Origin: Pelargonium x hortorum
Taxonomy: Eukaryota > Streptophyta > Magnoliopsida > Geraniales > Geraniaceae
Length of the DNA: 64,000 nt
Direction: 5' to 3'
Assembly: GCA_036897525.1 (NCBI GenBank)
Contig: JAYMTJ010000043.1
Location: forward strand, 23,809 to 87,808
Shown: positions 12,741 through 24,075 of the stretch, in pieces
How positions within the stretch are numbered: position 1 is the first letter of the stretch
Layout of the letters: each line of letters starts with the position of its first letter
Notes under the pieces: model-generated
What the model was told of the DNA's origin: nothing
Seen by the model: the letters and a program-made list of their open reading frames with translations, nothing else
Databases searched by the model: none
Program-made: the position numbers and the translations under genes

Positions 12741-13705
12741 CGGAGTACTTCCATACCAAGGTTCTCGTCTGGAGTAGATAGGGGCCCCTTTTTTCATGAC
12801 AAAAACGCCTCTAGATTCTTAAGTTAGGTTTCATTAGTATAAATTATTATTAAACCAAACATCGTTACTTTTTTTGATAACTTAATAGTAAGTTCCGGAT
12901 TATATAGCTCTGCTTTTTTATTTTGGATAACCCAGAATAGATAGCTTCAAACCGAAACGAAAGTGTTCTTTCCATTTTCTATAAAATTTAGCCTCAAATT
13001 CTCGACATGTCCTAATTTATTAACAAAGAATTTTCATTTATCTAGTCCATAAAAAAGGAAATTAGTCTACCCTTTTTGACCTAGAGTATTATGACTGACC
13101 ATAGAAGGTAAGACCCAATCCCTTTAAACCGGTATGCAAAACTTTATTACTAGGAAGCACCGGATCGGTTATGTCAACAGCAGTATCAGCCGCCTTTGGT
13201 CTCTGCATTAGGTGGGATCCCACAGATCCGAAAAAGGTACGTAAGAAATCCCCTAATTCTAATAAATAGAAATCAGTTTTTAATAAGAGGGACACTTTTT
13301 GTAATGGTTATATTAAAAAAGGTTCCGTACGCTGCTATTAGTAGAGGATGCTAGATCTAGCTCCACTTGTATTTCTTACAATTAAATTCGTTCACTCAAA
13401 TAAAAGAAGCTGAGTTTTCCCTATTTATTACACTTTGAAATCCTATTGAAGGGGTTTTGCGGTTTAATAATTTTTTGTATTCAAACAATTACGCGATAAC
13501 TTTTACTAAACTAAGATATCCTTCAGGCAAAATGTAAGAATTCAACAAGAAGTTTTACTAGGTTCGAAGCCCTTGTTATATACTACCGAAATCGCTTTCT
13601 TCTTTATACGAATTGCTCAAATATCCCTATATAAAAAATACTAAGTAAGATAAAGAGATATTTATTAATTAGACTTTACGTAACCAACAAAACTTTAAAA
13701 AGCAT

Positions 13706-13770
13706 AAAGGGCTGGATTTGAACCTACAGGTTTAGAGCTTCACTTCAGATAGCGTCACTAACTTTCTATT
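13706..13770 (-). pseudogene. tRNA-like relic, possibly tRNA-Phe
   Basis: On the minus strand a possible anticodon arm GCTAT-CTGAAGT-GAAGC pairs at four of five positions (one G-T) and would show anticodon GAA. A T-arm GTAGG-TTCAAAT-CCAGC follows, about four bases further away than in organellar tRNA-Phe. Upstream GTTAGTGACGC resembles the D-arm end GTTGGGAGAGCG of plastid-type tRNA-Phe. The long variable region and poor D-stem argue against function. The match is suggestive only. Confidence 0.35.
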
Positions 13771-16115
13771 TGTACCCCAAATTCATATATAAGAGATACC
13801 CCTTTACGGAATTTCTGATTCTTTTAGGTAGACACGGTTTATTTATTTGTTTTACTCGAATAGGCCTAGTTTTTTGCCCTTAGGGCATAGTAAAATTTCA
13901 CAGGCATTTCTAAAGAGTCAAGCCTCTGACCCAGTTGGGGCTCTTGAGAAAGAAAATATTTGGGGTAAAAAGCATCCTGTTGAAAGGATTTCCTGTCTAT
14001 AGAATTCATACAAGAAGCATCAAAATTCTTTTAGAGCCGATACCTATAAAAGCCGACTGCGGGCCTGTAACTGGCATGTCTTCTTTAGATATTTTAACTA
14101 CTATTTAAGCTTTTGAATCTGGTTTAATCCAGATAGGGAAATCCCCTTATAAAATAGAAATTCATCAGAAAGACTCTTACTCTTATTTGCAAACAATAAA
14201 TAAAAAGGTTTTGAACCAAGATCCTTAAAAATTCCTTTCTGTTGGGTACTTTGAGAGTATTTACGAGAGACCTCGACTTCTCTGTTCCTAATCTTTAGAA
14301 AATTAAGAATAGATTCTATCTAAGGGGATTTGCTGCTCTATTCATTTTTTTTTCTGGATTATATCTAATCAGAAAAGGGGGACTGCCAACTAAGCATTTT
14401 AGAACTATATAGCAATACAAGACCGGGTTCTATCGGGCTTATCGTTGCGAGCACTCACTTTAATATGAAGTTTCCCGGAGTCTTGCCCTATCATGTTTGT
14501 GGTTATTCAGGAGCCCCCGAAAAGATTCAGTACCCCAACTCTAACTTTTTGTGTCTTAATTGTACTGAAGCCTTCTAACAAATTTCAAGGTAGAAAATAT
14601 CCCTGCAAGTCATCCACAGGAATTCCTAGGTTCAAAAGACCTATCACTTACAAGTTAGTAAGATACTTCGTGCTTTTAGGCGCCGTCTTTGGCTTAGATT
14701 TCTCTAAAAAGTATATAAAAAGCGGAATAATACATATCCCCGAAAGGTTATAGATGCTTTAGTTAATTTCATTGAATTACCCTAGTACCCCTAGCTATTC
14801 GTTTTAGTTTTCTCTTTTCCTGCTTTGTCTACGATTCACAAGATCTTTCAGACGGATTTTACCCAATAAATGTTTAGACTTTTTATGGCAGGATTTTTCA
14901 AGTCCTTTAGAAAGAAAAAGGAAGGCTTATGCTCTCACTATTAATATTTCTACGTTTATACTAACTAGATCTAGTGAGTCAAGTAAAGTAACTTCAATCA
15001 TTATCAGACGAGTTCCCAATAAAAAAGAGTACTAAATTATTTCAAATCCTGCGAGCCCCTATATCGGGGTTTTGACTTAGGTATAACACTCTTTTTCTAT
15101 TCTAGTATGCCTCTATTAATTAAGCAAGCAGGAACACGACTCTACTTAATTGCTGCCCCAGTTCCTTTTTTTTGAATGGGTGTGGTTCTTAGAGGCTAGG
15201 GTTTCTATTTAAATTAACGCAGTTATAGCATCAACTTGGGATTTCATTTAGTATTACTCCTGCAAAAAAAAGTCCTGGGATATTCCATTATAGAGGGAGT
15301 TTTGAACATCAATTTATAAGTCCTAAGACAGCCCCTGTGTTTCGTAAGGACCGCCTTTTAGAGCTGCTTATGTAACCCCGTTCTATCTTGAGCCTCTTTT
15401 TGATAAAACGCTTTTGCCAGAGAATAAGGAAAAACCCAAACCATAAAAATAGTAATTGTATCTTGACTCACTTTTTATAGACTCAGATTCTTTAATAGAC
15501 ATTTGGTTGACATTTTTGTAGATGAAATCCCAAGAGCCCTTTAGGCTACTCTTTTTATTACTAACCCCGGCCCAAGCCCCTAAATTTTTAGTGGAAAGAG
15601 CTCCCGTTCTAATAGGTATATTAATGAGGAATAGCTTAGAGGTAAAGAGATCCACAAAAAAAAGTACTGAAAAGCATACAACATTTCTTTTGGTGTAACA
15701 AGTAGAACCTTGACGGGGCAATCTAAATATTCTCTTAAAAAGAAACTTCATTCAATAAGAGGGGTTACTTTCTTACTTTTATGTCTATAGTAAGTTCTAT
15801 TCCTGGTTAGTCAGATTGGACAAATCCAGTAAAAGCAAAACTCAAGTATTCTCTAAAGAATGCTTTTTCACGTATGCATACTCTATTATTCCTGTTTCAA
15901 AAAAAGTTGCTATATCCTAAAAAGGGAAGCCCTGCCAAGCGAGTTTGTTTTTTAGCTTCTAAAGCAGAACACGGATTTAAAGATCCGGATATAGCACCCC
16001 TCCCCAGTAAGATAATAAGCAAGAAACTAAAAAATTTTCTTATAAAACAAAAGGAATTAATTAAAAGACAGAAACTCCCTTTTGTTCAATTGTCATCTCA
16101 TTCCAGAGTTTTCAA
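13771..16115. other. No recognisable gene
   Basis: Includes the longest open frame of the window (15383-15751 -, 122 codons) and frames at 14493-14753 + and 15874-16128 +. None has a recognisable domain, and their amino-acid make-up is what AT-rich noncoding DNA gives. A further T-arm-like string (GGTTCAAAACC, minus strand, near 14,210) lacks a matching D-arm. Nothing else is supported. Confidence 0.5.
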
Positions 16116-16200
16116 GCAAGTCCTATAGGATTTGAACCAAGAGTATCCTTTTTTTGTAATGAAAGTCAAAAGCCTATCCTAAGCTTTTTAATATAGAATC
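16116..16200 (-). pseudogene. Possible tRNA relic (T-arm and acceptor side)
   Basis: The minus strand carries CTTGGTTCAAATCCTATAGG, with the GGTTCAAATCC core of a T-arm and a few bases that could be an acceptor 3' strand. Upstream sequence is A/T-rich with no convincing D- or anticodon stem. A decayed tRNA 3' half is possible, but chance cannot be excluded. Confidence 0.25.
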
Positions 16201-16802
16201 GAGACTCTCTCTATTAAGTTATTTACAAGATTTTTTTTAGAGAACCTTACAAAAAAAAGGATAGGACATTATGTGTCTATAGACTACGAAGGCCTCTTAT
16301 AAAACGGGATTTTTTTTTCGTATTGCTTGTGTGAGCTAGACCCCCTTTTCTAGTAGATTTTTCTGTGTCTATTAAGCCTAGTAGAATGTAAACAAACATC
16401 TGTTTATCGAGAATTTTATTACATAAATAGCGGGTTTATCCTTGGGTAGTGTAATACTTCAGAATTACAATAAAAACGATAGAGAAGAAAGAAGACTCAA
16501 GTGTGCAGTGCTAAAAAGAAAGCTGATAGAGCAATCAAAGAAACTACAAAGTACTAATTATACTTAAAAAAGTAACTGAAGGGCCCTTTCCAATCAAATA
16601 AAACAAGATAATTAGAAAATCTATGGAAATAGCCTGCTATGCCTTGTGCTAAACTTTTAAGTTAATTTAGGTGTTTTCTTATTTTCTTAGTAGAATCCCA
16701 AAGTTAGTTGTAAAATAAAGAGCGATTCTCAATAAAGAAAAACGTTACTTAAAGGGGTTGCCTACTATTAGTTTATTAGTAAGTACCCTATATAGATGGA
16801 GA

Positions 16803-16826
16803 TTCTTAATTTCTTGAAATTAAGAA
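16803..16826. repeat. Perfect 11-bp inverted repeat
   Basis: TTCTTAATTTC and GAAATTAAGAA are perfect reverse complements separated by two bases. The structure sits almost exactly where the base texture changes from homopolymer-rich DNA to the block that carries the dispersed repeat family. It is too tight to be an efficient hairpin without opening inner pairs, and it has no terminator-like T-run. Confidence 0.6.
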
Positions 16827-17886
16827 ATAAGTATTGATCTTTGAAAGCTCTTTCAGGAGGGAATTGATGCTAAATTCCTTAAATGAGTGAGTTCCAGTTT
16901 AGTCCTTTCCAGTGCAGCTGCTTATTAACCAGAGAAAGGTATTGATAACAGATAATTGTAAATGGATTTTTATTCTTGTATTCTGTGCCAACAATAAGGT
17001 TACACATGATGTGATGGAATTGCAAAATGATAACTGAAAGCGGATTCTCTCCTTTTGCCGGCTACCTCAGTTACTGGTTTCATTAACAAGCAATTGTTGA
17101 CATTGGACTTGACCTTCTTCCTTAGAACTGAGACTGGAATCCGAGACTAAAGACAAGCATGTAATTCGAGGTAATTTATTATCATCTAGCATCTTAGATG
17201 AGTAAGATTAGAACAGGTGGATTTATAGTTAGGCTAAGACTAGAACTTCACAGAACAAAGAAATTGTATTGACTCCTTTGCTATCCCAGAAAAAAGAGAT
17301 TCTGTATTCAGTTTTTCAGTCCTTAGCTTGCCTTCTTTGACAGTCAACCAACACCAGCTCTCACAGTCGATCAAGAAACTGTTCTAATAATCCTTTCCTA
17401 GCTTTGTTCTTTATCATGATAGAAATTACAATACCTGTCTTGTTGGAATGGGTCTTACTGACTTCTTCCTTCTTAGTTAGATTCATTTTCTTTCTTGGCA
17501 GTACCCTCAAAAGCAAAGACAGCTTGCTTTAGCTAACAAGAGTCGAAAGAGCTTGCCTTGGCCTGATTAGTACTAATTCCTTAACGTATTTGTTCTGGGC
17601 TTTCTAAGGTTAAGATGAGCTAGTAATAATGAGTTTATCCAGTAAGTAATTAAGTGAAACTCCTTTCTTGCTTTACAAAACCCAGAACACAAAATACAAT
17701 TAATAGAATTCTTTCCTAAAGTAAAATGAAACTGTCCTGTCTGCCCAGCTCTTACACTTATACATTACCATTCCTTAGTAATTAAACCGCTTTAGTTACA
17801 AAAGAGTACTAAAATAAAAAAGCAATTAGATTCACTTGCTTCGCTAGAGGTACTAAACAGGGAATTGACTCTTTATAAGTAAGGAG

Positions 17887-17985
17887 ATCTTGTGCTATGT
17901 TGCTTAGCATTTAAGAGGATACTAACCTTAGAAATACATGAATCTCTATTACTATCCTAACCTAACTTTTGGAGGGAATACCTTA
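17887..17985 (+). repeat. Dispersed repeat, copy 1 (diverged)
   Basis: Begins with CTTGTGCTATGTTGCTTA, close to the family head CTTGTGCTATGTAGCTTA. AAGAGGATACTAACCTTAG then matches the second conserved box (GAGGAtaCaaACCTTAGTA). The 3' part is unlike the better copies apart from a GGAGG element. No gene is associated. Confidence 0.5.
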
Positions 17986-19256
17986 GACTTTAACCGTCAA
18001 TCTGGTTTCAACAACTGAACAAAGTAGTGGAGTAGAATTACCACAGCAGTACCCGCGTTATTTCACCCTGCCGGAGGCGGTACTTAGACAAATAAGGGAC
18101 CGAATCTAACCTCGACGAAGTGTTGTGTTTATGAAGGAAAACGAACGGACCTTACTTAATAGGAACTTTGGCAAGCAAGGTAACCAGAATCAGAAAACTC
18201 TACATGAAAGGAATCCGACAGAATAGAAAGGTCCAGGGAATTCCTTTCTTAAATTGAATTCTTCTACAGTTACTAAAACTACTTATTATCTTTATCTTAT
18301 CAGGAACTTCCTTTTTAAGATAATTAGGAGTCTCTTTCGGAATTTAGAATCAGGGTTCTTCTAATAGCGGCACTACCATTAGCATTAGAATAGAATCTTT
18401 AACTCCTTTCAATAAAGCCAGATTAATTAACACCTGAAAATGTTAAAGGTACTCATCTGTCTGTCATGATTAAGATAAGATTTTGTCTCTCTCATAAATG
18501 AAATGTGAATTCCCTAAACTCAAATAAAACTCATAAGGAAATAGACTCTCAAAAGAATATAGAAAGATGTCTGTTCCTGGCATGCAATACACAGAAAAAA
18601 ACTATCCTTGCTTTCAACTGCTACACTTACCTTAGCCAAGAACACGAAATTGAGAAGGAAAGGATCTGAAGAAGTTCATAAGAAAGAAATCCTTTTGTTT
18701 ATGTTATCCAAATTACCTGGAATACAAATTCATAGCTACAATTCTGAAAGGCTATGCCTGCTTACTAACAAGACTTCGGCTCGCTAAGGCAACTGCTACA
18801 GAAGAACTAAGACAATTCAAAGAGTAAGTTCTTTCCTAAACCGTAAGCTTAGACTCTAACAAGAATACAGTACTACCTTGGCAAAGAGGATTTTATATCT
18901 AGTTAGGTTCGATTTCTCAAGTACAAGTGGTAAAAGGTAATTGACACATTTGGATTAAGAAGTTTTTCCTTGGTAAAAGCAATATAAACTCTAGCTATAC
19001 CATTAGAATAAGGAGAAGACATTTAAAGAAATCAGTACAATAAGGAAAATGTCCTACCTGTAAATACAGAAAAGAAGAGAATTTGACTCTTATAAAGATA
19101 ACCCTATTCTCAGCGTCATACTTAGGAATCTACAAACAAAGTAGAAAACCTGGTTTACAACAAACTATGAAGGAACTCCTCGCATAAACTCCTTTAGAAC
19201 CGGAAAGTCCCTATATCCCCTCCATGAACACCTGGTTAGCTAGACTGGGTGTTATC

Positions 19257-19400
19257 CTCCTCTTGCTCTTAGAGCTCTGGCTTCCTTTGCTACTATACTC
19301 TGGCTCTTCTTGCTCTGGCTCTGGCTTCTCTTCCTCGTGCTGCTACTATTAGGGCTCTGGCTTCCTTTGCTACTATGGCTTTAGGGCTCCTGCTACAGAG
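19257..19400. repeat. GCTCTGG-rich imperfect tandem tract
   Basis: Dominated by GCTCTGGCTTC, TTGCTCT and GCTACTAT. A 23-base string starting GCTCTGGCTTCC and ending GCTACTAT is present exactly at 19,274-19,296 and again at 19,354-19,376, an 80-base period. Between them are shorter CTCTGGCT units. A related patch (CTCTGGCTTCC) lies near 19,722. No long open frame crosses it. It looks like expanded low-complexity DNA. Confidence 0.6.
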
Positions 19401-19496
19401 ACTGCTTTGCTATCAAAACAAAGTCCTAAGTCCTAAATCTGATGAAACAAAGAAGGAATAAGATCTTGGTGGTTGTGTTCTCTCAGGTATAGAAAA

Positions 19497-19582
19497 AGGC
19501 CTTAACCTGCTAACCAATCGGTCAAAAGGACTCATCTCATAAGGTTAGTATCCTCCTTAATAATAAGCTACAGAGCACACCC
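19497..19582 (-). repeat. Dispersed repeat, inverted copy
   Basis: Read on the minus strand this gives GTGTGCTCTGTAGCTTAT, then GGAGGATACTAACCTTATGA, then CCTTTTGACCGATTGGTTAG and CAGGTTAAGG. These are the same boxes, in the same order, as the plus-strand copy at 23,937 (CTTATCG, GAGGAGACTCACCTTAGTA, CCTTTTTACCGAGTC, GGAGGTTAGG). It is the only clearly inverted member seen. Its presence shows the family spread by more than simple tandem duplication. Confidence 0.6.
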
Positions 19583-20098
19583 TTAATGAAAGAAGGAAAC
19601 TCACTAATATGGATCAGTTAAGACATTATCAGTCTAACTATCTAATCTTACTTACTTGATAGAATGAATCGATTAAGACACTAGCTGCATTATCTCCCAT
19701 TAGAATAGAACCCACCTTCTCTGGCTTCCGGCTATTGACAGGCTCTTCCTTACTCTTTGAGCTCTAGCTACAGGTATTGTACTCCTTCTCTCTGGGTCTT
19801 GCTCCTGGTTTGGCTATGGGATATGAAGCTCCTAAGAATGAAAGGACAAGATATTAGGTACTTTGTACACCAAAAGAGAATCCTAAACTATCTATTCTAA
19901 ACTCCTAGGACTCTCAACAATTTCGTTCAAAGCAAAATTCTGACCTTAGTCTCCCACAAGATAAGTAAGATCTTGCCTAAACTCCTGAACAAGGTTACAC
20001 TACACTCTCAAAGAATGCACCGGAAGCTACTCACTTCAAACAAGAAAGTCTAAACTCTGTCTCTTTACCAAACCTAGTTCACCGGTAAGTTCTCTCTG

Positions 20099-20203
20099 GC
20101 TTAGTTCTCCTCCTTTACTAGACTATCTCGCTTTGCTTCCCTTAGATTTCTGCTTTACCGACTATACCAACAATCAGTCTTTACTAGCTTAGTTCTCCTC
20201 CTT
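20099..20203 (+). repeat. 17-base direct repeat, 88-base period
   Basis: GCTTAGTTCTCCTCCTT occurs at 20,099-20,115 and again at 20,187-20,203. The intervening sequence is not itself repeated. It is a minor local duplication in the repeat-bearing block. Confidence 0.6.
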
Positions 20204-20440
20204 GACCTTCCTTTCAAAGCAATAACTTCCTTCAACAAGTCAAGAACAAAGGAACAGAACACCTTATTTTATTACTTATACTTAGTTGGAATGCCTTTAT
20301 TAAATGAAACCAAAGAAAGAGACCGGTACAATGAACTTCCTAGGAGTACTGTACTAGGGATTACTTCCTTTTGCTACAGAATACTGGGACAGGGAACCCT
20401 TCCGTATTAGATATTCTACATTTCATAAGGGATTTTCTTT

Positions 20441-20562
20441 CCTCTTGCCCTATGTCTCGTTTGGGAGAAACCCTTGGGGGGAAGACATCCCTATTACCGA
20501 CCGCATACGGAGGAAGGTTGACACATTAGGATAGATATGAGATACTTCCACATTATGACCAA
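20441..20562 (+). repeat. Dispersed repeat, copy with CATTATGACC tail
   Basis: CCTCTTGCCCTATGT matches the family head, followed by CGTTTGGGAG and CCTTGG, then ACATCC, TACCGACC and a GGAGG element. CCACATTATGACCAAC matches the tail of the copy at 24,498 (ACATTATGACCAGC) and of the one at 25,001 (ACATTATAACCAC). The tail box extends the family unit to roughly 120-150 bp. The minus-strand open frame over this copy has no recognisable product. Confidence 0.5.
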
Positions 20563-20751
20563 CCTCAACAGAAGGAAGACCCAGACTTTCACTTGAGTGA
20601 CCTACCAGACAGGAAAGCCTCTGCTCATTCGGTAGCATCTTTCTAAAATTGACCTTATTCGTCTTGCTCTTCTTGAACTGTTATTACTCTTATGCTTATG
20701 ATCTAGAGTAGCTGTACTTGTCCTGATAGGTTTGACAGGACTTGCTTTAGC

Positions 20752-20895
20752 TAAAGGCGCGAAGCCCTCTTTCTATTTGTGGCTTATCAGGAGGAGAGTG
20801 CTTTAGATATTGATTGAGTACATCCTTCTACCCAACTATAGCGTAGCGGAGGGCTGGAATTGTAAGAAGATAGTCTTTACCGAATGCTACACCTT
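20752..20895 (+). repeat. Dispersed repeat, copy with GCGAAGC head
   Basis: Opens with AAAGGCGCGAAGCCCTCTT, giving the full family head, then GGCTTATC, GGAGGAG, CTTTAG, GAGTACATCCTTCTACCC, AACTATAGCGTAGCGGAGGG and GGAATTG. The same order of boxes is seen at 24,498 and 25,001. The copy shows that the GGCGCGAAGCCCT box found alone elsewhere in the window can be part of this repeat. Confidence 0.65.
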
Positions 20896-21820
20896 ACACT
20901 AGACATCAACAGCCGAACTTGAGTTCAATTACTGGAAATGAATTTGAACCTAGAAAAAAGGAAAAGAAAGTTTCTTTCTTCTTACACTTAATTCATTCTT
21001 CGTAGTCCTTCTTCCCTGTCATATCATGTCCTATCTGACTCCCCTCACAATACAAAATCTTGTTGATTCAAAGAAGTTCACATTATCCTTTTCCTTTAAA
21101 CAACTGATAGCTATACCTATACATAAACAAGACTAGATGTCGTGTCGATCAAAATTCCGCAGCTGTGTGATAAAAACGGGGCTTTCTTTGGTTCCATCCA
21201 AAAGACATAGGTTGATTTGCATCCGACTACTAAAGGAATCCTGATGGAGGGATAAGGGTAAGTTAAGTCCCAGCACAAAAAGGGGCAAAGTCTCATTTTG
21301 TTTTTGAACAGGTTTTCAGGGCTTTTTCACTCTTTCTTTAATAGAATGGAAATTCAGTGAGTTTGCATTCTAAGCTAAGTCTCAGGGCTAGTATTCGTTC
21401 TCTCAGAATCAGCAAAGTCAGGACTTCATTCCACAGCTAAGAAGAGTTCCAGTTAGACTAAGAGTCTCAAAATGGACCATTTCCTTTCCTAGCTTTAGCT
21501 TTACAAAATGGATCTACTTCAAATCCCATTCGAAAGAGATTGAGATTCTGTCTTCTTACTGGCATTCAATTGGGTGTAGTGATTCTTGACAGTGCACTTC
21601 TTTCTGGCGAACGTAAGCATAAAAACAAACTGATGAATAGTTTCTACTTAACTTAGAACTTTAGTTACTGGAAATAGAAAGCCTTTTATACTATACCCTT
21701 TATCTTTTTATACCCTTTATAGATCCGGGGAAGAAAAAATGAGACTATAAACCTCAAGCGTTCTTTATCTGTTTCTACCCTTTTCCTACTTTCACACTAT
21801 TAGCTATACAAAGATCGGTG

Positions 21821-21892
21821 GATAAGTCCTGACCGTTAACAGAGGATATAACTTAAGATTAGGAGTACTCTACCGGCACGAAGTCAGTCCCA
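21821..21892 (+). repeat. Dispersed repeat, partial copy
   Basis: CCGTTAACAGAGGATATAAC and CTTAAG, followed by GAGTAC and TCTACCGGCACGAAG, matches the middle of the copy at 23,937 (CGTTAACAGAGGAGACTCAC, CTTAG, TTTACCGAG). The head box is missing and the downstream part is unrecognisable. Confidence 0.4.
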
Positions 21893-22920
21893 TTATATAT
21901 AGTAAATAGAACCTACATAATAACCCACTTCCTTAAAAAACAAGTGAACTGCCCCTGAGTCTTTCTTTCTCTCCTTTGTAGACTCTACCATTTATAAAGA
22001 ATAAGAAGAGTTTGTAGGACTTGTTCGATTGGCTCCTTCCTTGTTTTGATCGAACTCATCAATAGCCATTTCCTATAGTCACTCAGTTTCTCTTCTGTAT
22101 CTTGTATTCAGTATAAGGAATCCTAACCTGGAATCCAGGGAAAGAGCTACTCTTATAAAGACAAGAATCTCTCTGAGAAATAAGGGAAAGAATGCCTAAC
22201 TAACCTGTCTACCTGTGTTCTTGTGCTTCCTATGAGCTAAAGACTTGTGCGAGATACTCTTATGGGCCTTGTTAGTATAGTACGTACATAGGTAAACCGA
22301 CTAGATAAACTCAAACCTAAGCTAAGAACTTTCCATTGGTTAACGAGGGAGCCTTAGATTTAGATCCCTTTGACCCTATAAGACCTAGGTTGGTCCATTT
22401 CTCTGTGCTCGAACCAACTACTATTTCTTCCAAAACTATCTGATTTACCAATTGAAAAAAATGCTAAGCTAATTCCTAGGAGTTTCTATTACTCTTATCC
22501 TGACTAAGATCTATATAACCGAACTCAAAAAGAAGAAAGAAGAACTAAACGAAGATTCTATTCTCCTAAGTGATTCATCTTATAACTCATTACTTTCTCT
22601 TTAGCTAAGCCACACAAACTTCTTCTTCACTTGCTTCTTGTGTTAGTCCTTTCCTACCCTATCTAGTTGAGACTGGAAACAAATTCCTTGTTAAAACGTT
22701 ATCTTTGCCTCTTTCTTAGGATTCATTCCCATTTGGATCTATTCCTTGGAAACACATTCTTTGTAGTCATAAACTCTCCTTGTTTTGTTAACATTCTCTA
22801 AGAAACTAAACTCATAAAGATACATACATATAAGGCACTCCTCCGAAAAGGGTAATAGACTATAGAGTTTGGCCAGCTACAATTCCTAAACTGGTTAGAA
22901 TTGACTCTTGAGATAAGATC

Positions 22921-23057
22921 CTAGCGCCCTCTTGTTTTATGGCGCTTATCAGCAAAAGAGGATACAAACCTTCTAAGTACATCCATACATCCATCCTACC
23001 GAGTCACCAATCTTGGTTAGGAGGTTCACTCCTTATAGTCTTCTAGAAAACCTTACA
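22921..23057 (+). repeat. Dispersed repeat, ACCGAGTC-type copy
   Basis: AGCGCCCTCTTG, GCGCTTATCAG, AAGAGGATACAAACCTT, AAGTACATCCATACATCC, CTACCGAGTCACC, GGTTAGGAGGTT and TCCTTATAG follow one another. The copies at 23,937 and 25,402 share the ACCGAGTC/GGAGGTT 3' half. The copies at 20,752, 23,521, 24,498 and 25,001 instead have AACTgtAGCGaAGcGGAGGG. The family therefore has two 3' subtypes. Confidence 0.65.
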
Positions 23058-23520
23058 CTATAAAAGCCCAATATCATCTTAAAACCTAGAACTTCTCCTT
23101 TTTTCTTTAATGAAAGACCTTGACTTACTTACAAAGAGCTATTAAGGACTCAAATCAAACTAGGTAAACTAAGATCCCACCTGCCTTCTAGGAGTTTTGG
23201 GCTCTCCGGACTTCTAACATAGATAAGATATAGAAAGAGTTTGTTTCTATCTAACTTCAAGGAATCTTACCTGCTCTTACCTGCCAATGAATTCCTTTTC
23301 TCTTACTTCTTCCAGATACTAATAACACAGGACATAAGGTCTTTAATATATATATAGGAGTTGAAGAAGCTCAAAACCAAGAAAGAAAGAAGGGAAGGCC
23401 CCGGAGAACCTTTGCCTTTCAACCAAGAGACTAAGACTAATACCAGAAAAGATAGAGAGTACTGGTTAATTACTTATAGTGTTTATCTATTACTAGAGGG
23501 GATAAACCAAGAGTTAGATA

Positions 23521-23640
23521 CCTCTTGTGCTATGTAGCTTATCGTTTGGGAGTTGACTTGTACAGTACATCCATACATCCTTTTACCCAACTTCAGTGTA
23601 ACGGAGGGCGGGCATTCCACTTTATTGAGAGTCAAACTGA
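23521..23640 (+). repeat. Dispersed repeat, GCGGAGGG-type copy
   Basis: CCTCTTGTGCTATGTAGCTT, then ATCGTTTGGGAG, ACAGTACATCCATACATCCT, TTTACCCAACTTCAG and TGTAACGGAGGGCGGGCATT. The first ~25 bases are identical to the copy at 23,937, which makes these two the closest pair in the family. Confidence 0.65.
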
Positions 23641-23777
23641 CACTAGAAGCAAGATCAACTGCATACTTTTTCTAAAAACTATCCTCACTCCGAAAACCCA
23701 GAAACAAGGGAACAAGCAACGCCTTAAATAGCTACCTAGCAGCGACAACTCTTCATATTTTACTCACTTTCACTCAT

Positions 23778-23794
23778 TTACTTACTTACTTACA
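23778..23794. repeat. ACTT microsatellite
   Basis: Four uninterrupted CTTA/ACTT units directly upstream of the second duplicated segment. Simple sequence, no function inferred. Confidence 0.6.
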
Positions 23795-23936
23795 GGTAAA
23801 AACCCTTTGCCTTTAAACCAAGATACTGATACCAGAAAAGCGAGTACTGGTTAAACAACTTCTAGTGTTTCTATATTACTAGAGTAGAGGAGAATACTAA
23901 ACCAAGAAAGCAAACAAGAGTTAGGGCATATACCTA

Positions 23937-24075
23937 CCTCTTGTGCTATGTAGCTTATCGTTAACAGAGGAGACTCACCTTAGTAGTGCATCCATAATCC
24001 TTTTTACCGAGTCAACTTGTTTAGGAGGTTAGGTCCTTAGAGGTATTCTAGAGAAAAACACCTCTCACATTACCC
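23937..24075 (+). repeat. Dispersed repeat, ACCGAGTC-type copy
   Basis: CCTCTTGTGCTATGTAGCTT, ATCGTTAACAGAGGAG, CTCACCTTAGTAGTGCATCC, CTTTTTACCGAGTCAAC, TTTAGGAGGTTAGGTCC and a downstream CTCACATTA. This copy gives the clearest link to the inverted copy at 19,497. Its spacing from its neighbours (about 417 and 561 bases) fits the loose periodicity of the cluster. Confidence 0.65.

Larger units (their letters stand above)
23405..23935 (+). repeat. Local duplication upstream of two repeat copies
   Basis: The ~115 bases before the copy at 23,521 and the ~130 bases before the copy at 23,937 share blocks in the same order: CCTTTGCCTTT, ACCAAGA, ATACCAGAAAAG, GAGTACTGGTTAA, TAGTGTTT, ATTACTAGAG, AAACCAAG and AGAGTTAG. 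Together with the shared repeat head this shows a segment of at least 200 bp duplicated with a period of about 410 bp, then altered by small insertions and deletions. Confidence 0.6.

Noticed and set aside
15383-15751. 122-codon open frame on the minus strand
   Set aside because: Longest frame of the window, but no recognisable domain. The composition follows the AT-rich DNA, and its length is not surprising in 61 kb read in six frames.
20496-20515. CCGTATGCGGT on the minus strand, like the start of group II intron domain V
   Set aside because: The matching second half of domain V is absent. A similar string near 26,170 is on the other strand and also lacks it.
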